From positions 1,426,001-1,490,000 of the forward strand of contig NZ_AP023410.1 in NCBI RefSeq assembly GCF_000193495.2: DNA of 64,000 nt, written 5' to 3'. This document shows, in pieces, positions 37,799 to 45,779 of the stretch (position 1 is its first letter; each line of letters begins with the position of its first letter). The stretch comes from Acetobacter aceti NBRC 14818 (GTDB taxonomy: Bacteria > Pseudomonadota > Alphaproteobacteria > Acetobacterales > Acetobacteraceae). The translations under genes and the position numbers were made by a program. Below the pieces are notes generated by a model. The model worked only from the letters and a program-made list of their open reading frames with translations. It did not search any database and had not been told where the DNA came from.

Positions 37799-37905
37799 GA
37801 TGGCGCAGGAATGGGCGGAGGCGCGGCGCACGTCAAGCCGGTTCGGACCGTTCAGGCCAACTTCCTCCCTTTGAGCGGTCGCTCAGAGGAAAACGGACTA
37901 CGTTT

Positions 37906-39834
37906 TCATGTGTAGAAATGAGGCCGTCCGACCCGATACCGGCTACCGCCCTCCACTGGCTCCATAAAGGTCAGATCACCGCGCTGGCTGGCAGCGATAG
38001 ACGCGCTTATAGGCAGGTCGATACAGACCGTTGCATCAAAGGGGAGCGGTCTGAAACGCCACCCGTTCCCGGCATGAGGCTGCAAAAGACAGCCCTGCCG
38101 CCTGACATAACGAACCAGAAGATCCCGATTATGCTCATGCGTCGTGACAATTACCCGATCCCTGCCTGTACCCGGAAAATGCCCTCCGCCTGAAGCACGG
38201 TAGTTGTTCGTCACCACAGCGAACATCTGTCCGTCCTCAACAGGGCGTCCGTCGAGGCACAGATCATGGATGCGTCTGGCCGACGAATCGACGAGGCGCC
38301 CCTGCTCACAGTAGCGACGGGGAGAGCTGATATCGATCGTATAGGTCAGAGCGCCACTTATGGCGTCCCCCATAATCACGTCGAACGTGTAAACCGGAGG
38401 CACCGGATTCAGCAGGAGCTGGGCCATCTCCTGTTCCGGCATGACGTGATTGAAGACGGTCGCGGAGCGTTCCAGCCATTCGCTCAGATCAGCGCCGCTA
38501 CAGCGGACTACGCTCAGAGTGTTGGCGAAGGGATAGATACTCACCAGATCGCGGATCGTCAGTTCACCGACCGGGATGTTCACAAAGGCGTCCGTCGCCA
38601 TCGCGCCGGCAAGAAAGGGCGCGGCGGCTGACAGCAGCGGCAGATTTTCCCACTCCGTTCCCGCCAGCAAAGGGCGGGCAAACGCCATCTGTGCTGCATT
38701 TACCAATGCGAGACACGGGTCAGTCCCCAGAAAGGTGAACCAGCTGTTCAACGGGACGGATGTCCAGCCGACAGGCTCATCCATCCAGGCCATTGTCGCC
38801 TCATGTTCCGGTTGAACCTCCTGGATAATGGCCGGGTCTTCCGGAACAAGCGCATGGGCGTGCCCGTCTTCCCGACGACAGACAGGGCGGGCTTCCACCT
38901 GAAAATCCTCGCAGATCCAGCCCCCCTCCGTCTGGCGAAGCATCAGGTCGATCACTCCCAGATGACTGCCCCAGAAACCGGGCATGACGGCAGGCACGTC
39001 GTGCAGCGTTCCGGCCACAGCATCCACACCCGGAAGATCGTCATGATGCACGCCCGGAAAGACATGGTGGGTGTGCCCCAGCAACAGCGCGTCTATGCCT
39101 TCGATTTCCGCGAGATAGAGCGCCGCGTTCTCTTCTCCCCCCTGCCGCGGTTCCGCCGAGATGCCGCAGTGACAGAGCGCCACGATGAGATCGCACCGGG
39201 TCCGCAGTTCGGGCACGATCTGCCGCGCGGCATCCACCATATCCATCACCATGACCTGCTGGTGCAGATGGATGGCGTCCCACACCATGATCTGCGGCGG
39301 GACAAAGCCGACCACACCAATCCGCAGGCGGCACTTCTCGCCGCGATTGTCGATGACCTCCCGCTCCAGCACGACAGACGGTGGCAGAAGCGGAGCGCCA
39401 TTGCAGAGTGTGACATTGCTGCAGACTAACGGAAAGGCGGCGTCCTTGAGCTGCTCCCTGAGAAAGGACAGCCCGTAATTGAACTCATGATTACCGATCG
39501 TGGCGGCATCGTATCCGAGCAGGTTCATCGCCCGGATCATCGGATGGGCAGCCTCACCGCCCTTGCCTCCGGCCATGAAATCACCGACCGGCGATCCCTG
39601 ACAGGTATCGCCGTTATCGAACAGCAGGCAGTTCGGCGTCTCATCGCGGGCGGCCCGGATCAGGGTGGCGATATGGGCAAGCCCGACACCATGATCCTTT
39701 TCAGCCTGATAATAATTCCATCCGCGCAGAAACATATGGAGATCCGACGTCTCCAGCAGACGCAACCGGACGGACCGCCGGTCATCCGTTACTGTCTTTG
39801 TCGCGGCTCCGGGATCGGGGCAGGGCCGCACCAT
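37906..39834 (-). CDS. CpdB-like 2',3'-cyclic phosphodiesterase/5'-nucleotidase without signal peptide
   Basis: A 642-residue metallophosphoesterase plus 5_nucleotid_C protein. Metal-binding motifs: LLETSDLHMFLRGW, DNGDTCQGSP, IGNHEFNYG, LCHCG and LLLGHTHHVFPG. The C-terminal domain shows DLVSIYPFANTLSVV and VVTNNYRASGGG, the base-stacking region. CpdB proteins are normally periplasmic, but this N-terminus (VRPCPDPGAATKTVTDDRRS) is polar with no signal or membrane segment, and no better start lies upstream. So it is probably cytoplasmic, or exported in an unusual way. Confidence 0.83.
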   Translation of the reverse strand: MVRPCPDPGAATKTVTDDRRSVRLRLLETSDLHMFLRGWNYYQAEKDHGVGLAHIATLIRAARDETPNCLLFDNGDTCQGSPVGDFMAGGKGGEAAHPMIRAMNLLGYDAATIGNHEFNYGLSFLREQLKDAAFPLVCSNVTLCNGAPLLPPSVVLEREVIDNRGEKCRLRIGVVGFVPPQIMVWDAIHLHQQVMVMDMVDAARQIVPELRTRCDLIVALCHCGISAEPRQGGEENAALYLAEIEGIDALLLGHTHHVFPGVHHDDLPGVDAVAGTLHDVPAVMPGFWGSHLGVIDLMLRQTEGGWICEDFQVEARPVCRREDGHAHALVPEDPAIIQEVQPEHEATMAWMDEPVGWTSVPLNSWFTFLGTDPCLALVNAAQMAFARPLLAGTEWENLPLLSAAAPFLAGAMATDAFVNIPVGELTIRDLVSIYPFANTLSVVRCSGADLSEWLERSATVFNHVMPEQEMAQLLLNPVPPVYTFDVIMGDAISGALTYTIDISSPRRYCEQGRLVDSSARRIHDLCLDGRPVEDGQMFAVVTNNYRASGGGHFPGTGRDRVIVTTHEHNRDLLVRYVRRQGCLLQPHAGNGWRFRPLPFDATVCIDLPISASIAASQRGDLTFMEPVEGGSRYRVGRPHFYT

Positions 39835-39908
39835 AAACGCATCCTTCTACAGGTTACTTTTTACCTTCAACATTCTGTATCGCCCAATCTGAAAAGAAAG
39901 TCTGAATG

Positions 39909-41312
39909 TCAGACTTCTGCTTCCAGAAGGATCCGCTTCACGTCGCCCGCCCACGGCCCGTTATAGCATTCCAGCCAGCGCTCGGCCTGCGTCGGCGCAC
40001 CTGCCGCAAGCGCCTGCAGCGGTGCGAGCAGCACCGTTTCATCCTGTCCGGCTTCATTGTGCAGCGCCCGGGCGCGCAGCCCCTGAGCAGCGATATCCAC
40101 CATGCGGGCAGCCACATCGCGCACCGTTCCGCTACCGAACGGCGTGTTCAGGGCGCGGGCCGGCACATCGCCACGCAGCACGCGGTATGTCTCCCAGTCA
40201 TGCTCGCGCACAAGGCTTTCCGCAGCAGCCAGCGCTGCATCGTCATAAAGCAATCCGACCCACAGAGCAGACTGCGCCAGCATCATTTCGGCCGATCCCG
40301 CATCGGCCCCACGCATTTCGAGGAACTGCTTCAGACGCACATCCGGGAACAGGGTCGTCAGATGATCTTCAAAGTCACCGATGGTCGGCGTCAGACCCTC
40401 CAGACCATCCTGTCTCTCGCCATTGAGCCACGCCCGGAAGGACCGACCGGACACGTCAATCAGCTTCCCGTCGCGCACGATGAAATACATCGGCACATCG
40501 AGCGCCCAGTCGACATAGCGCTCGAAACCGAAGCCTTCCTCGAAGCAGAAGGCCGGAATACCGGAGCGGGCGTTGTCCGTATCGGTCCAGACCTGCGCCC
40601 GATTGGATAGCCAGCCATTCGGCTTGCCTTCATAGAACGGTGAGTTGGCGAACAGCGCAGTCGCAACGGGCTGGAGCGCGAGGGAGACGCGCATCTTGCG
40701 CACCATATCCGCCTCGGATGAGAAATCGAGATTGACCTGCACGGTGCAGGTCCGCTGCATCATGTCGAGCCCCATCGTGCCGACCTTCGGCATGTAGGAC
40801 CGCATGATCGCGTAACGGCTCTTGGGCATCCACGGCAGGGAGGCGCGTGTGGCGAAGGGATGAAAACCGAGCGGCGCGAAGCCGAGCCCGAGGGCGCGGG
40901 CAGGAGCGCGGATCATATCGAAATGACGCTCCAGCTCTACCCGTGTCTCGTGCAGGCTGGCCAGCGGCGTGCCTGACAGTTCGAACTGACCGGCGGGCTC
41001 CAGCGAAATGGCCGCTCCCTTGTTGACCCCGGCGCCTTTCAGCCCGATCACAGCAGGCCCATCCGTAATGGGTGTCCAGTCGCCCTGCTGCTCGACGCCC
41101 TTCAGGAGCGCGCCGATCCCTTCATGCTCATAGTCCGGAGAGGAAAAGGCCGGACGTTCTGGTGTTGCGGCTTCAGGCCGGACGAAACCGAATTTTTCAT
41201 GCTCTGTGCCGATCCGCCAGAGATCACGGGGCTTGTTTCCTGCGGCCAGAACATCCACGAGATCGCGTGTGGATGTGATGGGGCGGGTGTCCTGATCGGC
41301 AGGATTCGACAT
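39909..41312 (-). CDS. gshA: Glutamate-cysteine ligase, plant type
   Basis: A 467-residue glutamate-cysteine ligase that makes gamma-glutamylcysteine, the first step of glutathione synthesis, in the cytoplasm. Family marks: WRIGTEHEKFGFV, KGAGVNKGAAISLEPAGQFE (cited as ISLEPAGQFELSG), and YAIMRSYMPKVGTMGLDMM. The type is that of plants and Alphaproteobacteria, not E. coli GshA. It lies 48 bases after rsmE in the same direction, so they are probably co-transcribed. Confidence 0.92.
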   Translation of the reverse strand: MSNPADQDTRPITSTRDLVDVLAAGNKPRDLWRIGTEHEKFGFVRPEAATPERPAFSSPDYEHEGIGALLKGVEQQGDWTPITDGPAVIGLKGAGVNKGAAISLEPAGQFELSGTPLASLHETRVELERHFDMIRAPARALGLGFAPLGFHPFATRASLPWMPKSRYAIMRSYMPKVGTMGLDMMQRTCTVQVNLDFSSEADMVRKMRVSLALQPVATALFANSPFYEGKPNGWLSNRAQVWTDTDNARSGIPAFCFEEGFGFERYVDWALDVPMYFIVRDGKLIDVSGRSFRAWLNGERQDGLEGLTPTIGDFEDHLTTLFPDVRLKQFLEMRGADAGSAEMMLAQSALWVGLLYDDAALAAAESLVREHDWETYRVLRGDVPARALNTPFGSGTVRDVAARMVDIAAQGLRARALHNEAGQDETVLLAPLQALAAGAPTQAERWLECYNGPWAGDVKRILLEAEV

Positions 41313-41360
41313 CGGGCTTCTGTGCTTCCACTCAGGGGCGATCGGGCTTGCGTCCCGACC

Positions 41361-42125
41361 TCAGATATTTCGGAGCTGGGAATCGAACAGGGAGAGCGCG
41401 GCGGCGACGGCTGTCTCGGCGCGCAGGACCCTGTTTCCCAATGTGATGGACGTAACAAAGGGGCGCGCCAGCGTAACGTCAAGTTCCCCCCGACTGAAAC
41501 CTCCCTCCGGACCCGTCAGAATACCGTCCCCATCCGTTGCTCCTGCAAAAGGATTCGCGGAAAGGTCACTCCCGGTTTTCTGCGTCTCCGTCTGGCTTTC
41601 AAGTCGTTCTACGGCAACAAAAAGGCGTTTTTCAGCAGGCCATGCTCCCAGAAAATCAACCAGACGCACCGGAGCGGAAATCTGCGGAACTGTCAGCCGC
41701 TCGCACTGCTCGGCGGCCTCAATGGCAATCGATTCGAGCCGTGCTTCATTCACCCGCTGGCCGACCGTCCGTTCAGTAATCAGTGGCACGAAGCGCGATA
41801 CGCCAAGCTCTGTCCCCATCCGGATGACGAGGTCTGTCGCATCACGCTTTAAAAGCGCAAAAGCGAGAGTGCAGCCGCGCTCATCAATGAAAGGACGCAG
41901 TCTCTCCGTGATCGTGAAAGAGCCCTTGTCCTTTCTGACGGACACGATACGGGCCAGCCATTCCCCGTCCCGGGCATTGAAGACCCTGACGGCGTCCCCC
42001 TCCCCTTTGCGCAGGACGGTCCCAAGATACCGGGCCTGTTCGGGAGACATCGGTATGACAACCTCGCCAGTCAGCGGAACATCCGCCGGGAGATACAGGC
42101 GTGGGAGGGTATGATGGGCTGACAT
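41361..42125 (-). CDS. rsmE: 16S rRNA (uracil1498-N3)-methyltransferase
   Basis: A 254-residue SPOUT methyltransferase. The N-terminal PUA-like part (LPRLYLPADVPL, HYLGTVLRKGEGD-like YLGTVLRKGEGD) is followed by the trefoil knot with ILTGPEGGFSRGELD and LGNRVLRAETA, which bind S-adenosylmethionine. ATG 42123-42125 gives the usual length. A much longer open frame upstream is not supported by codon use or homology pattern. Confidence 0.92.
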   Translation of the reverse strand: MSAHHTLPRLYLPADVPLTGEVVIPMSPEQARYLGTVLRKGEGDAVRVFNARDGEWLARIVSVRKDKGSFTITERLRPFIDERGCTLAFALLKRDATDLVIRMGTELGVSRFVPLITERTVGQRVNEARLESIAIEAAEQCERLTVPQISAPVRLVDFLGAWPAEKRLFVAVERLESQTETQKTGSDLSANPFAGATDGDGILTGPEGGFSRGELDVTLARPFVTSITLGNRVLRAETAVAAALSLFDSQLRNI

Positions 42126-42379
42126 CGACGGGCGCTTTCTCGCAGGCTCGGAGCAGTCCAAAGGCCATGAATCCGTCAGGTTGACCCGACACCATTGACC
42201 CCGACGGGTCTGCCCCGCATCAATCGGCGCGGTTTCGACGGGATTCGTCCTCCGGTCAAGTCCGAAGCCCCCGAAGTCTATAAAGCCCGGGTCAGTATTG
42301 TTTCCGAAGAACCGGGCTGACGGATGGCCCGGCCCAGGGTGAAAAGCCCCGGCCAGAAAACCAGTGAAGAGGGATTGCA

Positions 42380-43306
42380 GTGTCAGGTACAGCCACTCCG
42401 CACACGGATATTCGCAGCACCGGCTGGATTTCCCGCCTTCCCGCGCCGTTACGTCCCTATGCGCTTCTGGCGCGTCTGGACCGGCCGATCGGCACGTGGC
42501 TTCTCTTCCTTCCGGGCGCATGGGGCATTCTGTTGCCGGACGCCGGAGGGACAACCTCACCGCTTGAGCGCGTGCGCCTGCTGGTGCTGTTCGGCATTGG
42601 CAGTCTGGTGATGCGATCCGCCGGATGTGTCGTCAATGACATGTGGGATCGGGATATCGATCGGCAGGTCACACGCACCGCAGGACGACCGCTTGCATCC
42701 GGCGCTCTGAGAATGCGTCATGCGGCGCTGTTTCTTCTGCTTCTGCTGCTGATCGGGCTGAGCATCCTGCTGCAACTCAATCCTCTGACCCAGTTGCTCG
42801 GCGCTTCTTCTCTTATACTGGTCGGGCTTTACCCGTTGGCTAAGCGCTTCACATGGTGGCCGCAGCTTGTCATGGGCTTCACGTTTGGCTTCGGCGCACC
42901 CATGGGCTACGCCGCGGTGGCGGACCGCTGCGACATGACCCAGATCCTGCTGTACTCTGCGACCATCCTATGGCAGCTGGGTTTCGACACCATCTACGGC
43001 TTTCAGGACATGGATGACGACGCCCGGATTGGCGTGAAATCCACCTCTCTTCTCTGGCAGGGGCGCGCCAGAGAGTTTGTCGGGGCCTGTTACACCGCCG
43101 CAGGCCTTGCTTTTCTGGGCGCAGGCTTTCTCGCGCACACCGGTGTTGGCTTCTATCCCGTGGCGCTTGTCTGCATCGCCCTGCTGCTGAAACAGGCTGT
43201 TTCCGTCAATCCACAGGATCCGCGTCTCTGCCTCTCCCAATTCCGTGCCAACAGGGACATAGGTGTTGGATTCGCATTCGCCTGTCTGGCGGGTCTCGTG
43301 TGGTGA
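42380..43306 (+). CDS. ubiA: 4-hydroxybenzoate octaprenyltransferase
   Basis: A 308-residue membrane prenyltransferase that joins the polyprenyl chain to 4-hydroxybenzoate in ubiquinone synthesis. The two magnesium-diphosphate motifs are present: NDMWDRDIDRQV (NDxxDxxxD) and DMDDDARIGVKST (DxxxD). RPYALLARLDRPIGTWLLFLPG is the typical start. About eight membrane segments follow. It starts with GTG. It is divergent from rsmE with a spacer of 254 bases. Confidence 0.92.
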   Translation: MSGTATPHTDIRSTGWISRLPAPLRPYALLARLDRPIGTWLLFLPGAWGILLPDAGGTTSPLERVRLLVLFGIGSLVMRSAGCVVNDMWDRDIDRQVTRTAGRPLASGALRMRHAALFLLLLLLIGLSILLQLNPLTQLLGASSLILVGLYPLAKRFTWWPQLVMGFTFGFGAPMGYAAVADRCDMTQILLYSATILWQLGFDTIYGFQDMDDDARIGVKSTSLLWQGRAREFVGACYTAAGLAFLGAGFLAHTGVGFYPVALVCIALLLKQAVSVNPQDPRLCLSQFRANRDIGVGFAFACLAGLVW

Positions 43307-43793
43307 GACACACAAAATGGCATTTTTAGGGAAAGAAGCCCGCAATGTTCTCATTTGGACGGGCTTCACAATACGGCACAATAAGAATGACGAAGTCGTT
43401 CTTTTTGTACCATTTTCCGAGCAACTTTCTCCCCGCGTATCCCGGATGAAGCTGTCTCTGATTTAATCAAGCCATTTCAATGAGATAGCGTATCATAACC
43501 CTTTTCAGAACCAGCGATTTATTGCGGACTTATTCTTTTTTATTACCTTATTATCTTTTTTTATATTTTTTATCATGAATAAAAACATATTATTCGATAC
43601 ATCGTATCTCTATAACGCAACTAATATATGCCGAAATGAATGTATAAATATAAAAACAAAAAATAAAATTATACCACTTATTATCGCAACACCCCCCTTT
43701 CCGTTAATCCATCGTTAAATATTGCCTTCGTTTTTCAGTTGGTATCGCAATAATGGAGTTGTTCACACGATCACAAAAGAAAGAGAGTATTTA
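43307..43793. other. AT-rich intergenic stretch
   Basis: A 487-base stretch without a supported gene. An 8-bp stem GAAGCCCG/CGGGCTTC (43335-43367, long loop, no T run) may end ubiA transcription. From about 43520 to 43690 the sequence is extremely AT-rich with many runs of A and T, very unlike the surrounding GC-rich DNA, and ends just upstream of a small helix-turn-helix gene. It may hold that gene's promoter and be a nucleoid-protein target. Confidence 0.5.
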
Positions 43794-44108
43794 ATGCCTC
43801 GCGCACTGATATGGTCCACCGAGCAGGACGAAAAACTTTCATTTCTTCTTAATAAGAAAAAGATGACACTTAGAAGTGCAGCAAAAGAACTTGGAGTCAG
43901 TAGAAGTTTTATTCACAGACGATCACAGAAGATGCAGAGTGAGATCCATTTTCATTCCTGCAGTACTGTGCGTGAACAGGCCGGGCTTGAGCCGCTGGCT
44001 GCTGGCCACCCCATCAGCTGGCTCGCCATACAGACACCCCGGCAGGCCCGTCTGTATAACAACCACAATAATAACGAAGATCTTTCACAGCTTGCAGAAG
44101 CAGCCTGA
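43794..44108 (+). CDS. Small helix-turn-helix protein
   Basis: A 104-residue protein whose first half is one helix-turn-helix unit: LIWSTEQDEKLSFLLNKKKM then RSAAKELGVSRSFIHRRSQK. This is the pattern of GcrA-like/AsnC-like N-termini (W....D..L......S...IA..LG.SR..V..R). The second half (PLAAGHPISWLAIQ) ends in a low-complexity NNHNNNED tail. It is AT-rich in the first half. Probably a DNA-binding regulator; the target is unknown. ATG 43794 with AAAGAGAG upstream is chosen. Confidence 0.65.
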   Translation: MPRALIWSTEQDEKLSFLLNKKKMTLRSAAKELGVSRSFIHRRSQKMQSEIHFHSCSTVREQAGLEPLAAGHPISWLAIQTPRQARLYNNHNNNEDLSQLAEAA

Positions 44109-44127
44109 AGTCTGATCGCCGCAAACC

Positions 44128-44244
44128 CGTTTCGAAAAGCGAAACGATATAGTCTATCCAGAACAGATCGATCGTGTGAACACTTACGACTCTCAGGATA
44201 GTATCCCTTCGGCCAGAACGGATGTCATGGAAACATGGCATCCG
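44128..44244 (+). other. Group of hairpins upstream of the helicase gene
   Basis: Two clear inverted repeats: CGTTTCG-AAAAG-CGAAACG (44128-44146) and CGGATG-T-CATG-GAAA-CATG-G-CATCCG (44219-44244), the second with a GAAA tetraloop and one mismatch. The first may end the small HTH transcript although it lacks a T run. The second lies 118 bases before the helicase start and could be a 5' UTR element. Confidence 0.4.
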
Positions 44245-44361
44245 CGATGGTATTTTGGCATATGTCTGCCGTAACGCTCTGCCTCTGTCTTTGGTAGACT
44301 GTCCGGACCGACCGTGGTCCGTGCCGCGATTACGTCCACCGGACTCCTTCGGATACTCATC

Positions 44362-45582
44362 ATGCCTTCATCGACCGCAGCGTCTTCCCACACATCCACC
44401 AACCAGAAAAGCGCGGAAAACAGCGGTTTTTCTTCTCTAAAGCTGAATCCCGCCCTGCTTGCCCGGCTTGGAAAGGCAGGCCTGGAGGATCCCACCCCCA
44501 TTCAGAAGGCAGCCATTCCGGCGCTGCTTTCCGGACATGATGCGGAAATCCTTGCTCCGACAGGAACAGGCAAGACAGCCTGCTATCTTCTGCCGCTCCT
44601 CGATTATCTGCTTCGCAAGAAAAAAAATACGGCCCTGATCATCGTCCCGACGCGGGAACTGGCGCGACAGGTTACCGAAATGGGCACGCTGCTGGCCACT
44701 CGTCCAGAACTTGAACCTTTTGCTGTCTATGGTGGCACAAAAGACGATCCTGACAGGGAATATGACGCCCCGCCTGAAACCGCCCGCCTGATCGTGGCGA
44801 CGCCCGGTCGTCTGCTGGACATGCTCCGCACGGAACGCGTTGAGTCGGCATCATGCCGCTTTCTCGTCCTCGATGAGGGTGACCGTCTGATGACCGGCGA
44901 ATTCCGTGACGAAATGCTGGGTATTCTGGCGCTTCTGCCGCGTGACCGGCAGACCGTCCTTGTGTCCGCCACCGGTTCACAGGAAACGATGACCGCTGCC
45001 GGGCAGTTTCTGTACAAGCCGGTGCGGATCGAACCGGCAAAAGATGAAAAACCCAGCATCCGGCAGGCCGTGCTGTTCGTGGACAAGGCCGCCAAACCGG
45101 CGGCTGCGGAAGCGCTCCTGCGTCGTCATCCTGACCGTAGCGCCATCGTGTTCGCATCGACCCGCGACGAGGCCGATCTTCTGACAAAACAATTCCGCAA
45201 ACGGGGGCTGAAAGTTGTAGGGCTGCATGGCGGCCTTACCCAGCCTGCGAGAAATACCGCTATCGAGGCTTTCTCCAGCGGAAAAGCCACAATTCTTGTC
45301 GCCACCGACATCGCCGCACGCGGTCTGGACGTTGAGCAGGTGGGACAGGTCATCAACATGTCTCCTCCCGAACTGCCCGATAATTATCTGCACCGGATCG
45401 GCCGCACTGGACGGGCGGGACGCATGGGATGGGCGGCAACACTCTGTTCCGCGGAAGAACGCAAGACGATGCGGAAAGTGGAAAGCACACTCGGTCTCAA
45501 ACTGGTGGCGCTGCCGGTGCCTGCTCTTTCACGAGACACAACACCGTCACGTGACACGCCGCAACGCTCGCGCAGGCGGTGA
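44362..45582 (+). CDS. DEAD-box-type RNA helicase with DEGD motif II
   Basis: A 406-residue superfamily 2 helicase. Order: Q motif (AGLEDPTPIQKAAIPALLSG), motif I APTGTGKT, Ia PTRELARQ, Ib TPGRLLDM, motif II VLDEGDRL, motif III VSATGS, IV IVFASTRDEAD, V ATDIAARGLDVEQVG, VI HRIGRTGRAG. Motif II is DEGD instead of DEAD, which keeps the catalytic D and E. It has only a short basic C-terminal tail, so it is a minimal helicase. Likely role: RNA remodelling (ribosome assembly or decay). ATG 44362 is the best of several starts. Confidence 0.88.
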   Translation: MPSSTAASSHTSTNQKSAENSGFSSLKLNPALLARLGKAGLEDPTPIQKAAIPALLSGHDAEILAPTGTGKTACYLLPLLDYLLRKKKNTALIIVPTRELARQVTEMGTLLATRPELEPFAVYGGTKDDPDREYDAPPETARLIVATPGRLLDMLRTERVESASCRFLVLDEGDRLMTGEFRDEMLGILALLPRDRQTVLVSATGSQETMTAAGQFLYKPVRIEPAKDEKPSIRQAVLFVDKAAKPAAAEALLRRHPDRSAIVFASTRDEADLLTKQFRKRGLKVVGLHGGLTQPARNTAIEAFSSGKATILVATDIAARGLDVEQVGQVINMSPPELPDNYLHRIGRTGRAGRMGWAATLCSAEERKTMRKVESTLGLKLVALPVPALSRDTTPSRDTPQRSRRR

Positions 45583-45629
45583 GCGGTCTCGGCAGGACCA
45601 GCTCGCGAAGCCTCTTGTAAATCACAGGG

Positions 45630-45705
45630 AAGTTTTTGGTGAAGCTTTTTGCAAAAAGCTTTTGATAACGTCACCTTTTTGGAAAAAAGCGACACCCAAA
45701 AACTT
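45630..45705. repeat. Cloverleaf-like intergenic palindrome
   Basis: Outer arms AAGTTTTTGGTG (45630-45641) and CACCCAAAAACTT (45693-45705) pair with one bulged base. They enclose a perfect 20-base palindrome AAGCTTTTTGCAAAAAGCTT (45642-45661) and a second imperfect hairpin (45670-45693). I recall similar palindromes in intergenic DNA of Gluconobacter and Komagataeibacter, so this is probably a REP-like repeat; recollection, not a search. It stands between the convergent helicase and bioCD genes and may terminate both. Confidence 0.7.
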
Positions 45706-45779
45706 TGATTGTTCCTTATTAAAGGTTTACCACGAAGGGGTTTCTGATACCGGTCTTGCGCAGGAAGAGCAGCTATCTC

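Noticed and set aside
41361-42560. A longer 399-codon form of rsmE
   Set aside because: The first 145 codons run into the ubiA control region and show no family pattern. The RsmE start at 42125 gives the usual length.
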